DNA of 7,769 bases from JANXPZ01 sp034678345 (GTDB lineage: Bacteria; Eisenbacteria; RBG-16-71-46), in NCBI GenBank assembly GCA_034678345.1, contig JAXDBZ010000004.1, positions 1 through 7,769 on the forward strand, given 5' to 3'. The translations under genes were made by a program, and so were the position numbers. The notes under the pieces are model-generated. The model searched no databases. It saw only the letters and a program-made list of their open reading frames with translations, and was not told where the DNA came from. This document shows, one piece after another, positions 1 through 6,288 of the stretch; position 1 is the stretch's first letter, and the number at the start of each line of letters is the position of its first letter.

Positions 1-57
1 CCGGCGGAGACGGCGGCGGGCGCAGGCCCGCGAGGGAGGACGGCTGGCGGTGCGTGA
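1..57 (+). CDS. Possible 3' end of an upstream gene (partial)
   Basis: Reading from base 1 there is an open frame of 18 codons ending in TGA at 55-57, which would overlap the purE start at 50 by 8 nt. The visible tail is a low-complexity Ala/Gly/Arg/Pro stretch that identifies no family. The other two forward frames are also open here, because the sequence is so GC-rich, so the choice of frame rests only on the short, operon-like overlap. A purine gene would fit the neighbour, but that is a guess. Confidence 0.2.
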   Translation, partial: PAETAAGAGPRGRTAGGA

Positions 58-547
58 GCGGCGGCGGCCGGTGCCGCGCGTCGGGGTGGTCATGGGCAGC
101 GAGTCGGACCGCCTGACCATGGAGGAGACCGTGCGGGTGCTGGGGGAGTTCGGCGTGGCGTGCGAGCTGGTCGTGCGCTCGGCGCACCGGGCCCCCGAGG
201 CGACGGCCCGCTGGGCGCGAGAGGCCCGCAAGCGCGGGCTGCGGGTGATCATCGCCGGGGCGGGCGGCGCGGCGCACCTGGCCGGAGCGATGGCCGCGAA
301 CTCGCGGCTGCCGGTGCTCGGGGTGCCGCTGGCCTCGTCGCCGCTGGGCGGCTTCGACGCGCTGCTGGCGACGGTGCAGATGCCGCCCGGGGTGCCGGTG
401 GGCACGCTGGGCGTGGGCGCGTGGGGGGCGAAGAACGCCGCGCACCTGGCGCTGCGCATCCTCGCGCTCGAGGACCCGGCGCTGGCCCGGCGCCTCGAGG
501 AGCACGCGGCCGCGTTCGCCCGCCCGGGCTCGCGGCGCGGAGGTTGA
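50..547 (+). CDS. purE: 5-(carboxyamino)imidazole ribonucleotide mutase, PurE
   Basis: This 165-aa protein is the cytoplasmic class I PurE that converts N5-carboxyaminoimidazole ribonucleotide to 4-carboxy-AIR in de novo purine synthesis. The family landmarks are all present in order: the phosphate/substrate loop GSESD (residues 16-20), the catalytic-histidine motif SAHRAP (44-49, His46; most relatives have SAHRTP), the glycine-rich GAGGAAHL (70-77) and VQMPPGVPV (109-117). Length matches the usual 160-175 aa. The start is GTG at 50, supported by AGGGAGGA at 33-40, and no other ATG/GTG/TTG lies upstream in frame. The last ~20 residues are a poorly conserved basic tail. A class I PurE normally works with PurK, which is not in the window and may lie to the left. 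The stop is 2 nt before tsaC, so the two are probably cotranscribed. Confidence 0.95.
   Translation: MRERRRPVPRVGVVMGSESDRLTMEETVRVLGEFGVACELVVRSAHRAPEATARWAREARKRGLRVIIAGAGGAAHLAGAMAANSRLPVLGVPLASSPLGGFDALLATVQMPPGVPVGTLGVGAWGAKNAAHLALRILALEDPALARRLEEHAAAFARPGSRRGG
539..543 (+). promoter_or_regulatory. Ribosome binding site that fixes the tsaC start
   Basis: GGAGG lies 6 nt before the ATG at 550, inside the last codons of purE. It decides between this ATG and the much longer open frame that continues upstream as far as base 160, which overlaps purE out of frame and has no family similarity before residue 1 of the ATG 550 product. Confidence 0.8.
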
Positions 548-549
548 GC

Positions 550-1206
550 ATGGAAGTCATCCGCATCGACCCGGAGCACCCCGACGAGTTCGCCCTCATC
601 CGCGTGGCGGAGGAGGTGCTGCGCGGCGGCGTGGTGGCGTTCCCTACCGACACCATCTACGGGCTCGGCTGCTCGCTGTTCGACGTGGAGGCGGTCGAGC
701 TGCTGGGGCGGCTCAAGCAGCGCGAGGCCGGAAGGGCGTTCATCTCGCTCATCCCGGAGCCGCTGCAGGCCTGGGGGCTGGCCGCCGACATCGGTCCGGT
801 GGCGGAACGGCTCATCGACCGTTACTGGCCGGGGCCGCTGTCGCTCATCCTCCGGGCGTCGCCGCTGGTGCCGAAGCGCGTGGTGGGCCAGCGGGGCACG
901 ATCGCGCTGCGCTGCCCGAAGGACACGCTCTGCCAGGCGATCCTCGATCGCATCGGCGGCCCGGTGGTCTCGTCGAGCGCGAACCGATCCGGGGAACGTC
1001 CGGCGGAGAGCGCGGCGGAGGTCGTGGCGGTGTTCGGCAACCAGCTCGACGTCGTCCTGGACGGCGGGGAGCGCCGCGCGCTCCCGCCCACGACGCTGGT
1101 GGACGTGAGCGGCGAACGGCCGCGCCTGCTGCGGCGCGGGGCGCTGGACGTGACCGCGGACCTCGGCGCGTTCGACGACGAGAGCGGCGCGGGCGGGCGG
1201 GGCTGA
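550..1206 (+). CDS. tsaC: L-threonylcarbamoyladenylate synthase (Sua5/YrdC/YwlC family)
   Basis: This 218-aa cytoplasmic enzyme makes threonylcarbamoyl-AMP from threonine, bicarbonate and ATP, the first step of t6A37 modification of ANN-decoding tRNAs. The YrdC domain fills the protein: FPTDTIYGLG (residues 31-40), the basic KQR of the nucleotide site (56-58), WPGPLSLIL (93-101), SSSANRSG (141-148, the S-x-N motif), PTTLVD (180-185) and a closing LRRGA. The second Sua5 domain of the ~340-aa forms is absent, so this is the short TsaC-like architecture. The stretch after KQR reads REAGRAF, where many relatives have RPxxKPL; this is a divergent loop but has the right spacing. The gene follows purE by 2 nt and is followed by a 76-nt gap with its own promoter, so it probably ends the first transcription unit. 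Confidence 0.93.
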   Translation: MEVIRIDPEHPDEFALIRVAEEVLRGGVVAFPTDTIYGLGCSLFDVEAVELLGRLKQREAGRAFISLIPEPLQAWGLAADIGPVAERLIDRYWPGPLSLILRASPLVPKRVVGQRGTIALRCPKDTLCQAILDRIGGPVVSSSANRSGERPAESAAEVVAVFGNQLDVVLDGGERRALPPTTLVDVSGERPRLLRRGALDVTADLGAFDDESGAGGRG

Positions 1207-1211
1207 CCCGG

Positions 1212-1226
1212 CCGGGCCGCGGCCGG
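1212..1226. repeat. Short GC-rich inverted repeat after tsaC
   Basis: CCGGGCC and GGCCGG flank a GC dinucleotide and contain the perfect 10-nt palindrome GGCCGCGGCC (1215-1224). It begins 6 nt after the tsaC stop, so it could act as a weak transcript-end hairpin, but there is no T-run and such palindromes arise easily at this base composition. Confidence 0.3.
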
Positions 1227-1248
1227 CGCCCATCCGGCGGCGCGGGGT

Positions 1249-1277
1249 TTGACCCCCTCCGGGGCGGCGCCTATGCT
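1249..1277 (+). promoter_or_regulatory. Sigma70-type promoter for the ywlE-ilvE-rpiB-glyA unit
   Basis: TTGACC (1249-1254, five of six matches to the -35 consensus) and TATGCT (1272-1277, four of six, and a match to TANNNT) are separated by exactly 17 nt. The region lies in the only sizeable gap of the left half. The -35 sits in a small inverted repeat, GGGGT-TTG-ACCCC (1244-1256), which could be an operator or coincidence. The expected start point is near base 1284, at the next gene's start codon. Confidence 0.7.
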
Positions 1278-1282
1278 CCATC

Positions 1283-1777
1283 GTGATGGCCTCCCCGACT
1301 CGGCGCCTCCGGCTCGTCGTGCTCTGCACGGGCAACACCTGCCGCAGTCCGCTGGCGGCCGCCGCGCTCCGCGAGGAGCTGGCGGAGGACGGCGAACGGA
1401 TCGAGATCGTCTCGGCCGGGACGGCCGCGGCCGAGGGCCAGCCGGCGAGCGCCGGGGCCCTGGCGGCCGGCGGGCGCGACGGGCTCGACCTCTCCGGGCA
1501 CCGGGCGCGGCGGGCGAGCGGCGAGCTGCTGCGGGGGGCCGACCTGGTGCTGGTGATGGAGCCTGGGCACCGGCGCGCGGCGATCGCCCTGGGCGCGCCG
1601 CCGGACCGCACGCATGTGCTGTCGGAGTGGCCGGCGCCCGGGGAGCCGGAGGCCGTCGTGGCCGATCCGTTCGGCGGTTCGGCCGAGACGTACGAGGAGT
1701 GCCTGCGCCGCATCCGGCGCCATGTCCGTCGCATCGTGCCGCACGTTCGCGCCGCTGCGCGCTCGCGTCCGGCCTGA
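1283..1777 (+). CDS. ywlE: Low-molecular-weight phosphatase, YwlE type (predicted protein-arginine phosphatase)
   Basis: This 164-aa cytoplasmic phosphatase belongs to the LMW-PTP fold. The P-loop is CTGNTCRS (residues 15-22, nucleophile Cys15, Arg21) and the general acid lies in DPFGGS (128-133, Asp128), followed by a Tyr at 137. The P-loop Thr at residue 19 and the DPFGGS motif match Bacillus YwlE, where the equivalent Thr11 is linked to phospho-arginine specificity; tyrosine phosphatases of this family usually have Ile or Val there and an aromatic pair after the acid. Arginine phosphatase activity is therefore the better prediction, but phosphotyrosine remains possible. The start is GTG 1283 or the adjacent ATG 1286. 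No ribosome site precedes either, and the promoter ends only 5-8 nt upstream. The neighbours Sua5, RpiB and GlyA are the same as around ywlE in Bacillus. The basic tail is variable. Confidence 0.88.
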   Translation: MMASPTRRLRLVVLCTGNTCRSPLAAAALREELAEDGERIEIVSAGTAAAEGQPASAGALAAGGRDGLDLSGHRARRASGELLRGADLVLVMEPGHRRAAIALGAPPDRTHVLSEWPAPGEPEAVVADPFGGSAETYEECLRRIRRHVRRIVPHVRAAARSRPA

Positions 1778-1806
1778 GTCGTGCAGTCCATCCCGCGAGG
1801 TGAGCC

Positions 1807-2754
1807 ATGCCGATGACCAAGGCGAAGACCATCTGGATGAACGGGAAGCTGGTGCCCTGGGACGACGCGAAGATCCACATCCTCACCCACGCCATGCACT
1901 ACGCGTCGAGCGTCTTCGAGGGGATCCGCGCCTACGACACGCCGAAGGGCCCGGCCATCTTCCGGCTCGAGGAGCACATCGACCGGCTCATGTTCTCCGC
2001 CCGCGTCTACCGGATGGAGAAGGAGCTGGCCTTCACGCGCGACCAGATCCGCGACGCCTGCCTGACGGCGGTTGCGGCGAACGAGCTCAAGGACTGCTAC
2101 ATCCGGCCGCTCATCTACCGCGGCTACGAACACATGGGGGTCAACCCCTTCGGCAACCCGGTCGAGGTCTGCGTGGCGGCCTTCCTCTGGGGGCAGTACC
2201 TGGGCAAGGACGCGCTCGAGAAGGGCAGCGCCGTGAAGATCGGCACCTGGCACCGTCTGGCCCCCAACACGCTCCCGGCGATGGTCAAGGCGTCGGCGAA
2301 CTACATGAACTCCCAGCTGCTCAAGATGGAGGCGGTGGTGGAGGGCTACGACGAGGCCCTGGCCCTCGACGTGAGCGGGTTCGTGAGCGAGGGCAGCGCG
2401 GCCAACGTCTTCGCCGTGGTGCGCGGCGAGCTGCTGACGCCGCAGCTGGCCAACAGCGCGCTGGCCGGCATCACGCGCGGCACCGTGATCACGCTGGCCC
2501 AGGAGCATGGCTACACCGTGAAGGAGCAGCCGATGCCGCGGGAGATGCTCTACCTGGCGGACGAGCTCTTCTACACCGGCACCGCGGTGGAGGTCTCGCC
2601 GATCACGTCCGTGGACAAGATCCCGGTGGGCAAGGGCACGGTCGGACCGATCACCCGCGCCCTGCAGCAGGCCTACTTCGCCGAGGTGCGCGGACAGGTG
2701 GCCGACAAGCACGGCTGGCTGACGCTGGTGCCCCAGGGCGCGGCGGCCCGCTGA
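1807..2754 (+). CDS. ilvE: Branched-chain amino acid aminotransferase, IlvE
   Basis: This 315-aa fold-type IV PLP enzyme moves the amino group between glutamate and the 2-keto acids of leucine, isoleucine and valine. Visible landmarks are THAMHYASSVFEGIRAY (residues 27-43), the PLP lysine in MVKASANYMNS (Lys161), the cofactor-side GFVSEGSAANVF (191-202, Glu195), LAGITRGTVI (219-228) and ELFYTGTAVEVSPI (253-266). Lys161, Glu195 and the GITR and GTA motifs support an L-branched-chain enzyme rather than ADC lyase or D-amino-acid transaminase. Length is close to the usual ~305-310 aa. The start ATG 1807 has GAGGTGA at 1797-1803; ATG 1813, two codons later, is an alternative. The gene lies 29 nt after ywlE and 13 nt before rpiB, within the same unit. 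It is not part of the comparable Bacillus cluster. Confidence 0.94.
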   Translation: MPMTKAKTIWMNGKLVPWDDAKIHILTHAMHYASSVFEGIRAYDTPKGPAIFRLEEHIDRLMFSARVYRMEKELAFTRDQIRDACLTAVAANELKDCYIRPLIYRGYEHMGVNPFGNPVEVCVAAFLWGQYLGKDALEKGSAVKIGTWHRLAPNTLPAMVKASANYMNSQLLKMEAVVEGYDEALALDVSGFVSEGSAANVFAVVRGELLTPQLANSALAGITRGTVITLAQEHGYTVKEQPMPREMLYLADELFYTGTAVEVSPITSVDKIPVGKGTVGPITRALQQAYFAEVRGQVADKHGWLTLVPQGAAAR

Positions 2755-2767
2755 CGGGAGGCCGCGG

Positions 2768-3226
2768 ATGAGGATCGCGATCGGCACCGACCACGCGGGC
2801 TTCGAGCTCAAGGAGCGGATGAAGCGCGAGCTCGAGGCGCTGGGCCACGAGGTGCTCGACGTGGGCGCCCACGCGCCCGCGCCGCCGGTGGACTACCCGG
2901 ACTACTGCTTCCCCGTCGGCGAGATGGTGGCCGCCGGGGAGGCGGAGCGGGGCGTCGTGCTGGGGGGCAGCGGCATCGGCGAGGCGATCGCGGCCAACAA
3001 GGTCGCCGGGGTGCGCGCGGCGCTGGTCACCAGCGACGAGACCGCGCGTCTGACCCGCGAGCACAACGATTCGAACGTCATGGCGGTCGGGGCCCGGACC
3101 AACCGCCACGAGGACGCCGTGCGCTGGCTGCGCATCTGGCTCACGACCGCGTTCGAGGGCGGGCGGCACGTGCCGCGCCTCGACAAGATCCGGGCGTACG
3201 AAGACCTCCACCGGAAGGCCCGCTAG
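2768..3226 (+). CDS. rpiB: Ribose-5-phosphate isomerase B (Glu-type active site)
   Basis: This 152-aa enzyme of the RpiB/LacA/LacB family interconverts ribulose-5-phosphate and ribose-5-phosphate in the cytoplasm. Landmarks are IGTDHAGFELK (residues 5-15, Asp8 and His9), GGSGIGEAIAANKVAG (66-81), REHNDSNV (97-104) and GAR (108-110). The catalytic Cys of E. coli-type RpiB (CGTGIG) is replaced by Gly66, and the loop reads GGSGIGE, as in Mycobacterium tuberculosis RpiB (GGSGNGE), where Ser71 and Glu75 act in catalysis. Ser68 and Glu72 are the equivalents here, so an active ribose-phosphate isomerase is expected. The C-terminal VPRLDKI..YE also recalls the mycobacterial form. GGGAGG at 2756-2761 supports ATG 2768. 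The gene is followed 4 nt later by glyA. Sugar-phosphate isomerases of the LacAB type are less likely given the context. Confidence 0.92.
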   Translation: MRIAIGTDHAGFELKERMKRELEALGHEVLDVGAHAPAPPVDYPDYCFPVGEMVAAGEAERGVVLGGSGIGEAIAANKVAGVRAALVTSDETARLTREHNDSNVMAVGARTNRHEDAVRWLRIWLTTAFEGGRHVPRLDKIRAYEDLHRKAR

Positions 3227-3230
3227 CTCC

Positions 3231-4487
3231 ATGTCCCTACTGCACGAGCAGGATCCCGCCATCTTCGAAGCCGTCCAGAACGAGCGACGCCGGCAGCTCA
3301 CCACCCTGGAGCTCATCGCCTCCGAGAACTTCGTCAGCGACGCGGTGCTCGAGGCGATGGGCTCGGTCATGACGAACAAGTACGCCGAGGGCCTGCCGCG
3401 CAAGCGCTACTACGGCGGCTGCGAGTTCGTGGACGTCGCCGAGGAGCTGGCGCGCGACCGGCTCAAGCAGCTCTTCGCCGCCGACCACGCGAACGTCCAG
3501 GCGCACTCGGGCGCGTCGGCGAACTTCGCCGCCTACCTGGCGGTGTCGAAGCCGGGCGACACCCTGCTGGGCATGAGCCTGGCGCATGGCGGCCACCTCA
3601 CCCACGGGCACCCCGTCTCGTACACCGGCCAGTTGTGGAAGTCGGTGCAGTACGGCGTGCGCGAGGACGGCCGCATCGACTACGAGCAGGTCGAGGCGCT
3701 GGCCCGGGAGCACCGGCCGCGCATCCTGGTGGCCGGGGCGAGTGCCTACCCGCGCATCATCGACTTCCCGCGTCTGGCGGCCATCGCGCAGGAGGTAGGG
3801 GCGAGCCTGGTGGTGGACATGGCGCACATCGCCGGGCTGGTGGCGGCGGGTTTGCACCCCAGTCCCGTGCCGCACGCCGACCTCGTCACCAGCACCACGC
3901 ACAAGACGCTGCGCGGGCCGCGCGGCGGCGTCGTGCTGGCCAAGGCGGCGTTCGCGGAGAAGCTGGACAAGAGCACGTTCCCGGGCCTGCAGGGCGGGCC
4001 GCTCATGCACGTCATCGCCGGCAAGGCCGTCTGCTTCGGCGAGGCGCTCCGACCGGAATTCAAGGAGTACCAGCGGCGTGTCGTCGCCAACGCGAAGGCG
4101 CTGGCCGAGGGGCTGATGGCGCGCGGCTTCGACCTGGTCTCCGGCGGGACGGACAACCACCTCATGCTGGTGGACCTGCGCCAGCGCGGCCTCACCGGCA
4201 AGGCGGCCGAGGAGGCGCTGCACCGTGCCCGCATCACCGTGAACAAGAACGCGGTGCCCAACGACCCGCAGAAGCCGTGGGTGACGAGCGGCATCCGCAT
4301 CGGCACCCCGGCGCTGACGACACGGGGCTTCGGCGTCGGGGAGATGGGCCTGATCGCGGGCTGGATCGCCCGGGTGCTGGAGCAGCCGGGCGACGCCGCG
4401 GTGGCGGCGGCGGTGGAGAAGGACGTGCTGGAGCTGTGCGCGGCCTTCCCGCTGTTCAGCTGGGAGCCGGTGCGCCGCGGCTCCTGA
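3231..4487 (+). CDS. glyA: Serine hydroxymethyltransferase, GlyA
   Basis: This 418-aa PLP enzyme converts serine and tetrahydrofolate to glycine and 5,10-methylene-tetrahydrofolate, the main source of one-carbon units. Diagnostic segments are LELIASENFVS (residues 26-36), NKYAEG (49-54) and KRYYGGCEFVD (58-68), HLTHG (122-126), VVDMAHIAGLVAAG (194-207), the PLP-lysine motif STTHKTLRGPRGG (221-233, Lys225), and, near the C-terminus, the carboxylate-binding SGIRIGTPALTTRGF. Length is typical (413-430 aa), and nothing essential is missing. The usual YPGKRYYGG reads LPRKRYYGG, a modest change. The ribosome site is weak: GGAAGG at 3213-3218 is 12 nt from the ATG, so translation may depend on coupling to rpiB, whose stop is 4 nt upstream. 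A stem-loop 15 nt after the stop probably ends the transcript. Confidence 0.97.
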   Translation: MSLLHEQDPAIFEAVQNERRRQLTTLELIASENFVSDAVLEAMGSVMTNKYAEGLPRKRYYGGCEFVDVAEELARDRLKQLFAADHANVQAHSGASANFAAYLAVSKPGDTLLGMSLAHGGHLTHGHPVSYTGQLWKSVQYGVREDGRIDYEQVEALAREHRPRILVAGASAYPRIIDFPRLAAIAQEVGASLVVDMAHIAGLVAAGLHPSPVPHADLVTSTTHKTLRGPRGGVVLAKAAFAEKLDKSTFPGLQGGPLMHVIAGKAVCFGEALRPEFKEYQRRVVANAKALAEGLMARGFDLVSGGTDNHLMLVDLRQRGLTGKAAEEALHRARITVNKNAVPNDPQKPWVTSGIRIGTPALTTRGFGVGEMGLIAGWIARVLEQPGDAAVAAAVEKDVLELCAAFPLFSWEPVRRGS

Positions 4488-4502
4488 GCCGGGGACGGGG
4501 TG

Positions 4503-4538
4503 GGAAGGGGCCCACCGGCCGAGCCGGGGGCCCCTTCC
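4503..4538 (+). terminator. Strong stem-loop after glyA, likely terminator
   Basis: GGAAGGGGCCC (4503-4513) pairs perfectly with GGGCCCCTTCC (4528-4538). Inside it, after a bulged A, CCGGC (4515-4519) pairs with GCCGG (4523-4527) around a 3-nt CGA loop. This gives 16 bp in all, starting 15 nt after the glyA stop. No T-run follows, so it is not a textbook intrinsic terminator; U-poor hairpins of this kind are common at gene ends in high-GC bacteria and may act with Rho or protect the mRNA end. Confidence 0.65.
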
Positions 4539-4691
4539 GTGCAGGGTGAAGGGGACGCGCGTCAGGTTGCACGGGGCCCGGGGACCGGACCGGACGGGGG
4601 ATCGTGCGCCCGCGCCAGCCGGCCGTCCTGCAACGGGTTGGACGACCCATCCCGCAGGCCCGGATGGCACTGTTCCTGCTGGGTCCGCGGC

Positions 4692-5135
4692 GTGCACCTG
4701 CGCTCGGACATCCTCGCCGGCCTCCTCGCCTCGCCTCACGCGCGGACCGTGGCCTGCCACTGTCCGTCCCTCTTCTCGGGCGAGCAACTCCACCACGCCG
4801 GCCTCCACGCGTTCGCCGCCGGGGATCACGAGGCGGCGGTGCGCCTGTTCGAGCGGGCGGCGCTGCGCTTCCGGCGCGACCTGTGCACCGAGGCGCTGGC
4901 GCGGGTGCGCGTTCATCAGCTCATGGCCGCCGCGTGCGCGGCCGGAGGCCGGGCGAGCCCCCTGTCGCTGGAGGTGGACCGGGCCCTGGCGCGGATCGAG
5001 GAGATCGAGTCCCCGGTTCCGCCGTTCGCGCGGGTGCCCGCCCACGTCCTGCTGGCGGGCTGGTTGAGTGGAGCGGCGTGCGACTACGCGGCGGGATGCC
5101 CGCCGGCGCCGGCGCGGACGCCGCTTGCGGCCTGA
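4692..5135 (+). CDS. Hypothetical small protein with a TPR-like helix pair and six cysteines
   Basis: I do not recognise this 147-aa protein. GTG 4692 is chosen because codon third positions become consistently G/C from about here, and because the further-upstream frame runs through the glyA terminator. TTG 4638 is an alternative, and neither has a good ribosome site. Residues 34-67 look like a tetratricopeptide-type helix pair, with a small residue, then AFAAGDHEAAVRLFERA, matching the TPR pattern of a Gly-Asp turn, Ala and aromatic positions; the following segment (68-84) is also helical in character. Cysteines lie at 22 and 24 (a C-x-C), 65, 82, 130 and 136. There is no signal peptide and no clear membrane span, although 115-130 is mildly hydrophobic. 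It stands between two transcription units, after the glyA stem-loop and before the moxR promoter. The region 4539-4691 upstream holds only a short GGACC tandem repeat (three units, the last incomplete, at 4582-4595) and no convincing promoter. Confidence 0.6.
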   Translation: MHLRSDILAGLLASPHARTVACHCPSLFSGEQLHHAGLHAFAAGDHEAAVRLFERAALRFRRDLCTEALARVRVHQLMAAACAAGGRASPLSLEVDRALARIEEIESPVPPFARVPAHVLLAGWLSGAACDYAAGCPPAPARTPLAA

Positions 5136-5177
5136 GACCCGCTCCGGGCGCCCGCGGGGCGATCGCCGCCCTGCGGA

Positions 5178-5205
5178 TTGAAACCGAACGCCGCTCCGAT
5201 ATACT
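5178..5205 (+). promoter_or_regulatory. Sigma70-type promoter of the MoxR operon
   Basis: TTGAAA (5178-5183) and TATACT (5200-5205) are each five of six matches to consensus, with a 16-nt spacer. They form a distinctly AT-richer patch in a GC-rich gap of 163 nt. Transcription would begin near base 5212, giving a leader of roughly 85 nt before moxR. Confidence 0.75.
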
Positions 5206-5229
5206 GCGCCCGCGTGCCGTCGCGCACGC

Positions 5230-5272
5230 CGTGGCCGGCGGGACCCCGAGGGACCGGGGCGTGGCCGGCGGG
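5230..5272 (+). repeat. 13-bp direct repeat in the moxR leader
   Basis: The sequence CGTGGCCGGCGGG occurs at 5230-5242 and again at 5260-5272, exactly 30 nt apart, within the predicted untranslated leader. Each copy contains the palindrome GCCGGC. Between them, CCCC (5243-5246) and GGGG (5256-5259) could pair. The repeat could be a protein or RNA binding site, or remnants of a local duplication. Confidence 0.6.
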
Positions 5273-5298
5273 GCTGGATCCGCGCGGGAGGGACCTTC

Positions 5299-6285
<987 letters not shown>

Positions 6286-6288
6286 GCC

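Noticed and set aside
160..549. Extension of the tsaC frame upstream to base 160
   Set aside because: It overlaps purE out of frame, adds about 130 Ala/Gly/Arg-rich residues not found in the family, and a good ribosome site precedes ATG 550.
1614..2771. Plus-strand 385-codon frame overlapping ywlE and ilvE
   Set aside because: It is out of frame with both well-supported genes and gives a low-complexity product. ilvE is unambiguous in its own frame.
4567..4595. TTGCAC as a possible -35 box for the orphan gene
   Set aside because: No sequence resembling a -10 hexamer occurs 16-18 nt downstream; that stretch is the GGACC tandem repeat.
4500..4691. Extension of the orphan protein to GTG 4500
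   Set aside because: The first codons would lie inside the glyA stem-loop, third-position GC bias is weaker here, and the residues show no structured pattern.
5145..5154. CGGGCGCCCG palindrome after the orphan gene as a terminator
   Set aside because: It has only five base pairs with no loop and no T-run. As a hairpin it would be unstable, and such palindromes are frequent at this composition.
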